Shown piece after piece: positions 22,701 to 32,319 of a stretch of DNA of 64,000 bases (positions within the stretch are counted from its first letter, which is position 1; each line of letters opens with the position of its first letter). A model generated the notes under the pieces. It did not search any database and was not told the DNA's origin. It saw nothing but the letters and a program-made list of their open reading frames with translations. The translations under genes were made by a program, and so were the position numbers. This DNA is from Eriocheir sinensis (taxonomy: Eukaryota; Arthropoda; Malacostraca; Decapoda; Varunidae). The stretch spans positions 17,313,600 to 17,377,599 of the forward strand of contig NC_066517.1 in assembly GCF_024679095.1 (NCBI RefSeq). The letters are read 5' to 3'.

Positions 22701-25700
22701 GCGTATGGGTCAGTCTTAACCCGGTAGCAGCGGGGATCATGTTTCTTAATGGTCCCTCCAAGCGAGAAAAATGAGAAAAAATCACCCCTTACACAAACCA
22801 TTTCATAATATATATCAGTGCATTTGTGATCAGATTATGTATCATCTATTTTGGGGGGTTTATATCACGACTCAAATTTGGCCCGTCGCAGCTACACGGT
22901 AAAGCAACAAATTTGGCCCGTCGCTGCTACTGGGTTAAAGGTATTGTGATGTTAATGGATTGGTTTGTGTTCTGTAACTCAGATAAATTCCTAAATCAAT
23001 CAACTTTCCATTGGTAACTCAGTGTTATCTTGTTCTCCTCCAGTGTTGACCCGTCCAAGCTGCAGGGAGTCAATGTCAAGATGGAGATTGTCCTCAGCAA
23101 GTACAATAACCTCAAGGAAGAGGCTGTGCGGGCCTTCAAGTCGTACCTAAAGAACATCGCTCTCATGCGGAACAAGAAGGTGTTTGACGTGACATCCATT
23201 GATTTTGACGCCTTTGCTCGGTAAGTATCCATCATACTTTTTATGGGACAAAGTCTTGGTGTATAATTGCAACTAAAATAGTTATCTTCCAGCATATTAA
23301 AGCTCTTATTATTTGTTTTTTACCTAGTGCAGAGTTTGAGGTAAATATCTGACCAGAATCTACTCTGTCCATAATGGATAATTGTTAATAGAAGCTGTTC
23401 CTCCCTCGTGCAGGTCCTACGGTCTGGTGGTGACCCCCAGGGTAAGGTTCATAGAGAAGCAGCTCAAGCAGAAGGCCGGCAACAAAGCCATTAAGCCACC
23501 AGCAAGCAGCACAACACAGTCTGAACCAAGCACTTCTGCCCTCTCCTCAAAGCTCACGACACTTGACTTTGGTGCAGGTGTGTATTGAGGATGGGTTTTG
23601 TATTTGTTGCTTGATACTTTGCAAAAATAAGGAAGATAAGGTGGAAAACCTTTTATTCCTGCTGACAATGAAGCACCACATAATAATATTTTTTCAACAG
23701 ATGACAGTGATGAGGATGACGATTTCCTCAGCAGTGCAAAGGACCAGAATATATATATCCCTCCAGAGGACTCACAAGATTCACAAGTCGCAGAAGAGTC
23801 ACAGAAATCCGAAAGCAAGAAGAAGAAACCTTTGACCAAGTATGCTGTGGTCAAGAAACTCTTAAAAAAGAACCTACAAGTAAACAAGAGGGTTGTGTTT
23901 GATGAGGAAGGGGAAGAAATACTGGATCCAAGGACACAACAGGTAACAAATCAATGAAGCTTGTGTTTAGCTTTGATGCTTTAGTAATGAATTGATTAAG
24001 GGGCCTTGCCTAGACTGGAAATGAAATGAAAAGGCAATAGAGAGCCCTAAGGAGGAGGCAAGAAACAATTTCCAAACATTGTTCCTTTTTTCCTAGGTCT
24101 CTGAGGCAGCACGCACGGAACAGGCGGAAGAAACAAGTGGCATCAACATTGCCAAACTGAAGGAGATCATGAGGGAAGAGGACAAAGTTGACAAAAGGCT
24201 CCATGCAGTGAAGTTGAAAGAGAAAAATTGGTTAGTTAATAGGAAGTTTATTTTTTCTCCATCTGAGCATATAATTTTCAATATGAATTTTAATGACTTG
24301 TGGCTAAATTAACAGCAAGGATTGTGATAGATGTTGCACAAGTGTTGAGCAGAGGGTGAGAGTTTGTGTCAGTAATGTGGCAAGAGTTGGTGGTTATCTG
24401 GTATCTCTTAGTGATTGGTTTCAAGTTGTGTTAAGAAAGGATATGCAGTGCCACTCTTGCTGTTTTCCTCTTACTGAATTGAAGAGCACTGTTTTGCCTT
24501 AGACCCTTGATGCATTTTGAGACATGGCAGTATTCTGAGGATGGAGTTACAACTAATGTCAGAGACTGCATTGGTTGAAGTTGAATAGTAGTTGTGGGTT
24601 CATTTTTAGTTTTCTTTCCCTGTTGAAAATGAAGTTCTAATAATGATCCATCACTCCTTTTCATATTTTTAAATATTGTTAAGCTGTATATAGTATTTCA
24701 CATTTAGAACTCCATTAACCCGTCCGCTGCAATTGACACGGATTTGGCTTTCACTGGTAGCCTGGTAACATATACTCCCAGGTGCCTCCGTGGTGGATAG
24801 TGGAGTGTTATCCATGCGGTAATGGTATGCTGGATATCCCCTCCCAAGGTGCATGACTTTACATTTTCTTCATTGAATTGTAGCAGCCACTTTTTCCTGT
24901 AGCTTGGTGATGTCTTCTTGTAGGAAATCCGCAGTCAAGGGGTTACGACTCAAATCGCATGAATGAGATCTACAAATATTGTGTTCTTTGAGATATTACA
25001 AAGCAGTACTAACCACTTCTTCTCACCAGGGAAAAGAAGAGAAAAGAAAAGGAAAAGAATGCAAAGCTCAGGAGAGGTGGAAGTGATGATGAAGCAGATA
25101 TGGAAGAAAGCGACGTGGACGAGGACAGCAACATTGATGACGATGACACTCAAGCTATCATCGATGACTTGCCTGACCCTGATGAGCATTATGGAAAGAC
25201 TGGTGACTCCGCAGAGGAAGAGGAGGAGGAGGAGGATGAAGATGAGGAAGACAGTGAGGAGGAAGAAGAGCAACCACAACCTAAGAAGAGGTATATTTGA
25301 CGTGTATGAGAATTTAACAGATAGCTTGCTGTTGGAATGTCATAAAAGGGCATTGAGTTGTGATAAGTAACACAAATGAAGGCCACCGTGAGTACTGGAA
25401 AACAAAAGGTAAAAGGAAACTACTATAGTAATGAGGATTCCCTACTTTAAAGGGTTCAAATCTACACCCATAACTGATAACCCACACTTATTTCTCATTT
25501 TATCTATTTACTTTTTTATGTATTTTTCTTGAGCAGTGGAAGGGGTGTATAGTACAATACTGACTGGTTGTATTTCTTCTTGGAAGGGCTGCCTGACACT
25601 ACTTTCAGTCACACAGTTCCTTGCTTCTCCCAAACCCTGCTCAGTATGGAGCAAGTTTTATTGATCTTCATAATGATTGTTTTCTAGTCTGAAGCGCCGG

Positions 25701-25820
25701 ACCAAAGAGCAGGCGAGGGAGGCCAAGAGGGCGCGGCTGGCACAGAGCAACACCCTGGAGTCACTGCCGGTGGACGAGCAGGAGCAGCTGGCCCTCTTCC
25801 TCCTCAGAAACAAGCGTTAA
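19716..25820 (+). CDS. DDX10: DEAD-box RNA helicase DDX10 (Dbp4 homologue)
   Basis: ATP-dependent RNA helicase of the nucleolus; the yeast homologue Dbp4 acts in 18S rRNA processing and U14 snoRNA release. Coding exons: 19716-19844, 20025-20225, 20462-20612, 20796-20917, 21310-21431, 21609-21810, 22071-22233, 22343-22529, 23044-23220, 23414-23577, 23701-23942, 24097-24230, 25030-25290, 25688-25820. All junctions are GT-AG and in phase, giving 795 aa (human about 875). Visible motifs: Q-motif region about 61-83, Walker [10 protein letters not shown] 96-104, [10 protein letters not shown] and TPGRLLQ, VLDEAD 204-209, SAT 237-239, HRVGRTAR 385-392, then a DUF4217-type extension (AFKSYL... to [12 protein letters not shown]). 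The tail has the DDX10-specific blocks [20 protein letters not shown] and [20 protein letters not shown], an acidic Glu/Asp run and a C-terminal [10 protein letters not shown]. The ATG is the first in the exon, with good context (tcaccATGa). DDX54 was considered but the tail fits DDX10. Confidence 0.96.
22716..22938 (+). mobile_element. piggyBac-like MITE, copy 1 (DDX10 intron 8)
   Basis: The element is flanked by TTAA on both sides, with terminal inverted repeats CCCGGTAGCAGCG (left) and CGCTGCTACTGGG (right). A TTAA target and CCC-starting ends are hallmarks of piggyBac-type elements. At about 223 bp it has no coding capacity. Its right end carries a partial duplication (AAATTTGGCCCGTCGC twice) shared with copy 3. 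Confidence 0.8.
24711..24955 (-). pseudogene. non-LTR reverse-transcriptase fragment, copy B (DDX10 intron 12)
   Basis: Minus-strand translation gives [20 protein letters not shown] and then LSTTE, with ANGVLN-like residues further on (GRVNGVLN). It matches copy A at 6904-7180 and is closer to the intact RT motif (KCKVMHLG preserved), but stops and frame breaks interrupt it. Confidence 0.75.
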
Positions 25821-25892
25821 TAACCATGCCATCACTGATAAGGGAAAACACTCACTTCAGCCTTATATAAGTAATCTGTTATTAGTGGTTTT

Positions 25893-25898
25893 AATAAA
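25893..25898 (+). terminator. DDX10 polyadenylation signal
   Basis: A canonical AATAAA lies 73 bases after the DDX10 stop codon. Confidence 0.7.
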
Positions 25899-25899
25899 T

Positions 25900-26655
25900 T
25901 ATAAAGCTACAGATTCCTTTGATTCCCATACAGAAATGTTCCATTAAATATGTAAATATTTTATATACACTATTTTACATTTCTCATATACAGGGGAAGA
26001 TTTACAGAACATTCAGTTTAGGGGCTGAGAGAGAGGAAATTGAACTTTGGGTATCCAATTTTACCCTCCCATAGGAAGAGGAATATGGCATTACATATTT
26101 TCTTTAACAGGACTGCAAATATTAGACTTTAGACTTTTGAGGTGGGTTGGCAGTGTCCACCTGCATGAATTTTCCATACAGATGCTGCTGAGAGGTTTCT
26201 GAGTCACCCACCTCCGTCAGGTGTTGACTTAGCCACAGGGAAAGAGCATATCTGGGTGGAAAGAATGAGACAATTTAGGGTGGAAAGTACATGGCTTACA
26301 GATCTTGCATTAAGACATAAGGTAGAAGGAGTCTGTATAAATGAATTACGAGAAGCTGAACATCCACATGCTATCCATTAACCCTAACTGGGACTGGGAC
26401 TTCATTCCAGTAAGAGTACTGAAGGATAACATGTACCACAAGTTGAAGGTTAAACTTGGGGCATACAGTCCTCTGAATTGCCTGGGTTGTCATCTCAATC
26501 ATGTTGAGCAATTAAGCTTGTGGTAAATGTGAATACTTCGACCATTGAAAAAATGGACTACTTGTTATACCTAAGCTACTTTTGTCTATCTTGCTCAAGT
26601 TTACCCAGGTACACATTTATCTTCAAATCTCTGAGGAAACATTAATGTGAACAGA
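25900..26655. other. intergenic region between convergent DDX10 and NUDT17
   Basis: AT-rich sequence that must hold the 3' UTRs of both genes. No other gene or clear repeat is visible. Confidence 0.5.
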
Positions 26656-28603
26656 CTAGTCCGGCCTAGATTTAAACCTGCATCTGTGGAATTGTATTTG
26701 CATGAGTTGTGCAAGAAAATACATTAATACTACTATAAAAAAATCTACCCACTCATGTGCAAGCTGGTGCCAATTACCAGCGCCTCTTAACAGCCTAAAA
26801 CTGCTGCTACACATCAACCAGCGGTGCCAATCAAAACATTCCAAAGGGGTCATGACAGTAAGGAACATGACTGACCTGCTGCCTGTGCTTATCCTGCCAG
26901 GAGTTAGTTGATGTGATTCCTGAGTCCTTGTCAGGGTGGATGATTCCACGGTTCCTTCCACGTGCTCTAAAAACAGACAATAAGACACTAACTGTTACGA
27001 CGTTAAACAAAATCACCATTAGAACAAGTAGCTAAGGCATAACGCTAACTGTAAAGACAAACAAACAAGAGTGAACTTGCCTCCATCCTTGTTTACAAGT
27101 GTGACTGGGATGAGTTCACTGCAGTCGTCTGCTTCTGACTTGTCATCCTGATCTTCATTAAATGCAGCCAGTCTAATTAGGTTCACTGAGAGCCAGGCAG
27201 CTGCATCAACTTCTTCTGGACACAACTGAAGGGAGTATTTTCAAGTACATACTGGTTAGAAGTTCATCTTTTTCTATGAAACAATTGTACTAAAATATTC
27301 ATTGATGAGAGCAAATGAAAAACTTTACTGTACATTCTCACCTTGAACTCTTTATTGAGTTGCTCTGAAGTCTTGCCGAGGGTGATGTGTAGATACACCA
27401 CGATGTGATGTCTCTTGGGGTCCCCCATACTCAGCACAGGAGGAAAGACAGACTCCCACAGTCCCAGGATGTGGCTGCTCTTTCTTTCTTCTTCAGTCAC
27501 CAACAGTCCCGTCTCCTCCTCAAGCTCCCGTAAACCAGCCTCCTCCAGACCCTCTCCATCCTCTGTTACTCAAAGAACAAATTCATCAAGAGAAAGAAAC
27601 TTAGTGTTCTTGTGCCCTAAACTTTAAAGTTATTCCCAACAGTGATCACCCATTTTACTACCTTAACCTGGTAGCAGCGGGGATCATGTTTCTTAATGGT
27701 CCCTCCAAGCGAGAAAAATGAGAAAAAATCACCCCTCACACAAACCATTTCATAATATATATCAAAGCATTTGTGATCAAATTATGTATCATCTATTTTG
27801 GAGGGCTTATATCATGGCACAAATTTGGCCCGTCACTGCTACCGGGTTAAACAAATGTTTTACATCTGGACCCTGTCAAATAATCATTAAGACCTGTCAC
27901 ACCACAACCTGTTGCTGGTAAAATCTCTCCTTTGGTCATGGTGGTGCTTGCACCCTTGTGATTCTATAGGGCTCAGTTTTAATGAGTGCTTAGTGTAGAT
28001 GCAGGGCTCAGTTAATCTCTGTTAGTCAGACCAGTAACACATACCCACATGACCTCCTGGAGGCACCCAGATGCTTGGGAAGGTCCTCATGTGTTCGGCA
28101 CGATGTGTGAGCAAGAGTTTGTGATCACTGGACTCCAGGAGTACAGCCACCCCGACATCCACCCCACGCTCCACTATCTCAGGGGGAAGGCAGTCCCGCC
28201 CCTCCTCGTCCAGGTGATGGATGGGACAGAACGGTGGGTGCTGGTGGAGGAGAGTTGGCCACATACCATACAGTTATAGTATACTGATTCAAGCCTTTGC
28301 TAGACTTCATTGTGCACTCATGTCTCTGATCCATGTCACATAGATTAGGATTATCAGTAAAAAGGCACTTGCCATAATTTTATAAAGTGACGGCTTAGTA
28401 TTTCCAGTAGAGGTGGAAATATTACTCTCTGCTGGACTCTGTAGAAGCAGTCTATTATCCTGCAGTGAGCACTCCACCAGGCCCTCCCCTGCCAGGCCCA
28501 GGGAGTCCAGGATGCACTCACTGAACCGAGCACAGGAGTACGGTGCCTCCTGCGTGGCCCGCCGCAGGTGGACGAGGACTCGGGTGTAGCTCGTGGTGGC
28601 CAT
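26656..28603 (-). CDS. NUDT17: Nudix hydrolase, NUDT17-like
   Basis: Probable Nudix-family hydrolase of nucleoside-diphosphate-linked substrates; the substrate of NUDT17 is poorly defined. Exons in transcript order: 28603-28373, 28240-28045, 27562-27342, 27225-27081, 26966-26656, in phase, 367 aa (human about 328). The Nudix box assembles across the exon 2/3 junction as GGHVEDGEGLEEAGLRELEE then ETGL, matching GX5EX7REUXEEXGU exactly. Family-specific blocks are HPPFCPIHHLDEEG, ERGVDVGVAVLLESSDHKLL, WVPPGGHV, GLWESVFPP and KRHHIVVYLHI. Introns 1 and 4 appear to use GC-AG splice sites, both with GCAAGT donors. The exon 1 end is the least certain junction; the nearby GT donor would break the frame. 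The last ~50 residues have no clear family match and may be repeat-derived. The gene is convergent with DDX10 and divergent from ZW10. Confidence 0.87.
27663..27850 (+). mobile_element. piggyBac-like MITE, copy 2 (NUDT17 intron 2)
   Basis: TTAA-flanked, with ends CCTGGTAGCAGCG and CACTGCTACCGGG. At about 188 bp it lacks the internal duplication of copies 1 and 3. Otherwise it is very close to copy 1, so insertion was recent relative to most repeats here. Confidence 0.8.
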
Positions 28604-28826
28604 CACTCAGGAGAGGAGTGGAGGGGCCCGCACCATGTGTCTGTTCAGATATGGGAGACAATGAGTATTGACAATGGCAACTTTCTTGTTTCTCTTTCAT
28701 AATCAAAGGCTATTCACTGAGCTGGGTAAGATCTCTGCCATGCACTCAACCTAACAAATGATAATCTAACACCAACTAATAGTAACCAATCACCCCGTGA
28801 TTAGCTAAGAGCTATTCAGGTAAATA
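28604..28826. other. NUDT17 upstream region
   Basis: The NUDT17 5' UTR and promoter should lie here, reading leftward. No TATA box or initiator stands out. Confidence 0.35.
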
Positions 28827-29196
28827 TGGAGATTCACTATGCGCCTCCAATATTGCCCCCACTAGAATAATAACCTTTCCAAGGTCTCACGTACTGTTGT
28901 ACTTCTCTAGTTTTACTGGCACATCATACATGTGGGGGGTTAGGAGGGGGGACGAGGGGTCCCGTTAGAGGTTAAGTTATGTAAAATTCGGTTGGGGTAG
29001 TTTAAATATGCTCCTCCACCCAAACACCCCGATTTCCCACGGGTCCCCCAAGATCGTCAGGGGAAGGGGATTGGGCCTTTTTCTTTACTTTTAAGTACTT
29101 GCATCTTCATATTATGGTTGAGAGACATGTATTTCGTCCCTTAACTATAATATGGAGGCGTAATATCGTATTTTGGAGGCGCGGAGTCAATCTCCA
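28827..29196. mobile_element. MITE-like element with ~29-bp inverted ends
   Basis: The left end TGGAGATTCACTATGCGCCT and the reverse-complemented right end TGGAGATTGACTCCGCGCCT match over about 29 bp with a few mismatches. The 370-bp interior has no coding capacity. No clear target-site duplication is seen. Confidence 0.5.
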
Positions 29197-30480
29197 CAAT
29201 TACCGCAATTTATAACCCAACAATCCTACCTTAACCTAACAGATAGTAACCTATCACTACTAACTAACTTGTAACCATTAAATTAGTAATTTATCACCAC
29301 TAAAACTAGAATACCTATCACCTTCCGACCTCCTCGATAAATAGTGACAGAAGTGTTCAACATCAACAGAATTGCTGCTCGGATAATAGCCTCGAGCTGG
29401 CCTTGGTGAATAGCCATGCTCTCCTCTTAATCTAAACACTGCCTTCAGTTTTTTTACAGTGCTCATCTCCGCCCCATTGGTCGTCGAGCCTGTGGCCCCT
29501 TGGTGAACACTCTTACCCCGACACTCAAGGCAAATGCAACTAGGGTTATTTAGCAGATCTGGGGAGTCTGGTTCAGTTACTTGCTATTAATTCCTGGGTA
29601 AAATATTAGGCGTTTCTACATGGAGATAGTTTTTGCAAGCAGCCGCAGTGATCGCTGTGGGCCCCGTTGTGGAGGTGAACAACAACCAACCCGTGGACGC
29701 CATTATTGGGCCTGTTACTCGCCGCGCTTTTCAAACAGTAGCCCATGCTCTCTTTTGTATTTCTGTTTCACAGCCATACGGGTTGCCCACTGAAACTGAG
29801 CACACTTGTGTCAGACCTTCACACCTTCCCCTAACAACCAGCTGGCATGGAGTGGGCTCTGGAAAACTAAATGAGAGACAGTTTGTGTCTACAACAAGTG
29901 TCGCCAACCCACCATTACGTCCTTACACTTTATCATGCATTCGGTCACCAGCCGTCAGAATGTGCCGTATGAAAGTGACAGGTGATTATTATTAGTCTTA
30001 CGATCAGCCACTGTCTCGGTATAGGCACTCAGTAACCCACGCACGCAGCCTGTGATGAAAGTGTGCCAAGGCGGGCTGCCGACGACCTTGAGAGGCGGCA
30101 GCGCTCAGAGGGTACTGATAGAGAGACTTCAGACAAGTCTAGGTGCTCCTTGTTGAGTGCTGCTGCTGTGATGGATGGACTATAACAATACTTATCGCTG
30201 TAAAACATTACCGTCAGAGTGAACCTTGCCTGCAGGGAGGAACACTGCCTCGGTATACGTCATAAGCTGTTCGACTTAATGATATACTTGTCACAGGCTG
30301 CGTGACTGACACACTACCCATGCAAGCTCCATCAATGCCAATTAAGGCACTTTGTCTCCTTTCTGTTACCGCTTGCAGTAAACTTTAGCCGATGATGAGA
30401 AAATTAGTGCAAAGCAATATGATGGAGTGTGGGAAGGGGCACGTAGCCTACTGCTTCCATTACTCGCCGTGCTGCTCTCT
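29197..30480. other. intergenic, no supported gene
   Basis: The stretch near 29,455-29,520 (GTGCTCATCTCCGCCCCATT...GAGCCTGTGG) resembles the SINE-like family. A 14-bp inverted pair CACGCAGCCTGTGA lies at about 30,041 and 30,290. Open frames up to 120 codons lack recognisable motifs. Confidence 0.4.
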
Positions 30481-30490
30481 TTTTTGTGTC

Positions 30491-30491
<1 letters not shown>

Positions 30492-30533
<42 letters not shown>
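30492..30533. repeat. (CA)n microsatellite
   Basis: About 21 CA units. Confidence 0.95.
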
Positions 30534-30535
<2 letters not shown>

Positions 30536-31625
30536 TAGATAGGCTGTAGCTATTGCAATGAAAGTCCTTTGCTTTTCCAAGGTATTTGTGTTGTGTGTAT
30601 ATATGTTTTTTTGTGTGTGCTGTTTGTCTTCTTATAGTTGGGCCCAGTGGTGCTAAAAACTGTTAATTATTTTCGTTGTGTATTGTTAAGTGTTTAGCTA
30701 AGTGTGTTTTATTACAGGGTGTAACTATATATACAGTTCGTCTGAACAATAGAACCTCAGTCCTGTTATAAGGTTGTTTACTTCACATAGCAGGACACAC
30801 ATACTGCATATCTGGCATAAACCTGCTGGCCAACGGGATGGTTTTCTTCCAAGGCGACTGACCGTTATAAAGCACAACTCCGTCTTATAGTGTGCTTGCA
30901 TGAAATTTATATAGGGCCTACCTTCTATCCCCTCGCCGGCCTGTTGCTAAGCGGAAGGTTAATTAGTAAGGTACTGCTACATTAAAAAGCAGCAGGATCC
31001 GCTACCAAAATAGGAAAATGTAATCTTTAGGCCTATACCTCGGTTCAAAGTTGGCGCGGTGCATGAAGGGCCAAATCTGGGCGGCCAACAGCACTCGGCA
31101 CGCTCTATCAAGGGACTCTCTAGATGGAGGTAAACCTTCTGGAGATGCATGTGCACAGTTCTAGGACCACAGTCTGCCTGCTACCTGACCTTCCCTGCTG
31201 ATTCTGATTTTTATTTTCTGTATCGAGCGCTTGGTAAATAAGGCGATGTCGTGGTTATTTATTGAGTTTCTCGGTAAGTAATGCAATTTCGTGTAGTTGA
31301 TTACGGAGATTGTCGATAAACAGACTTCCACTCTCTGTATTATTGGCGTTATAAAGGCGTGAACTTGCAGGCCTCCCCTCGCCCTCAGCTGGCCGCGGCC
31401 CTCGCGAGACCTTGCAACCCTGGGTTTGAACGGCCACTTGGCGGAATAACCTTTATTGTTGGCTGCCGTGTGGGGCGGGGATCCGCGAGCGTCGCTGCCA
31501 CAGGTGAGGCCCCGTGTGACCACCGTGCTGTGGCTCACGTTTGGTGCTGGCCGTGGTGGGAGGCAGCGAGTCATGTGTAGCGGCTGTGAGGTGACTGTGT
31601 GGGCGGAGCAGCGTCCCTCTGCTGC
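30534..31625. other. intergenic, no supported gene
   Basis: No coding exon recognised. The sequence becomes GC-rich from about 31,370 to 31,700. Confidence 0.4.
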
Positions 31626-31639
31626 TGCACACCCTCACC

Positions 31640-31765
31640 TCGGCCCCCTGTGGCCCTGACCTGATACCCGGACCCTGTGGCCCTGACATGAACCCCCAAC
31701 CTTTTGGCCCTGACACCTAAACCTTGTGGTCCTGACCTGACTGCCGAACTGCGTAGCCCTGACAC
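31640..31765 (+). repeat. degenerate ~27-bp minisatellite
   Basis: About five units share CCTGTGGCCCTGACCTGA or diverged forms of it (CCTTTTGGCCCTGAC, CCTTGTGGTCCTGAC). Confidence 0.75.
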
Positions 31766-32319
31766 ATGACCCCCCGTGGGTATTATTACAGAACTACACC
31801 CGCCCCACTGCGAAGGATTCCCTTGTGCCAAATGAATTACTTTGTGCATGTACAACACTCACTCATGTAACTTTTCATCACAAATCACTCATTTGTGAAA
31901 TTTTAATTTCTTAAAATATGGTCTAGGGTGGATATATCGAGAGATTTATTTTCTTTTATTGTATTTGGCAATGGAGCACAAGTTGGATTTAGTTTTAGGT
32001 TAGGTCAGGTTAGATTAGGTTAGATTTAGTACCAGCCTGGGTTAGGCTTGGGAGGCATTTGTTGAGAAGCAATACAGTGAAATGTTATTTCTTTTGCAGG
32101 CATATGAAGTAATTTAGGTGGCCCTTCAAGCTGCTCTGCTAGTTCCCCAGATAGTTTGTCAGGAATCTCATGAAAATGAATCTTCCAAGACACTTGCATG
32201 GCCAGGTGGTGATCAGTTTCAGTTGCAGGTATTTGGGTTAATCTTAATGCAAAATATAACTCTTGTCAATCCTTTTTCTTACAGGATAAAGCAGCCTAAA
32301 GCTGCTGATACTTTGAAGA
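31766..32319. other. ZW10 upstream / 5' untranslated region
   Basis: It includes a short TTAGG-like patch (about 31,995-32,030). A possible 5' UTR exon could end before the ZW10 start exon: the acceptor-like TTTTCTTACAG lies just upstream, at 32,283. No core promoter is obvious. Confidence 0.35.

Noticed and set aside
24711..24960. TTAACCCGTCCGC...GGGGTTA ends suggesting another TTAA-type MITE
   Set aside because: The terminal sequence is part of an RT reading frame (GRVNGVLN), so the likeness is by chance; annotated as a LINE fragment instead.
19716..25820. Assignment of the helicase to DDX54/Dbp10
   Set aside because: The C-terminal blocks ([40 protein letters not shown]) and the KTLKGL / [17 protein letters not shown] segments fit DDX10; no DBP10 C-terminal domain is seen.
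28374..28450. GT donor at GAGA|GTAATA as the end of NUDT17 exon 1
   Set aside because: It would leave phase 1 while the only acceptor before HPPFCP is phase 0; the GCAAGT site at 28,372 keeps the frame.
29633..29995. 120-codon plus-strand open frame upstream of ZW10
   Set aside because: No domain, no convincing start context; lies in repeat-like intergenic sequence.
30001..30330. Inverted pair CACGCAGCCTGTGA as transposon ends
   Set aside because: Only about 14 bp match cleanly and outer boundaries are unclear.
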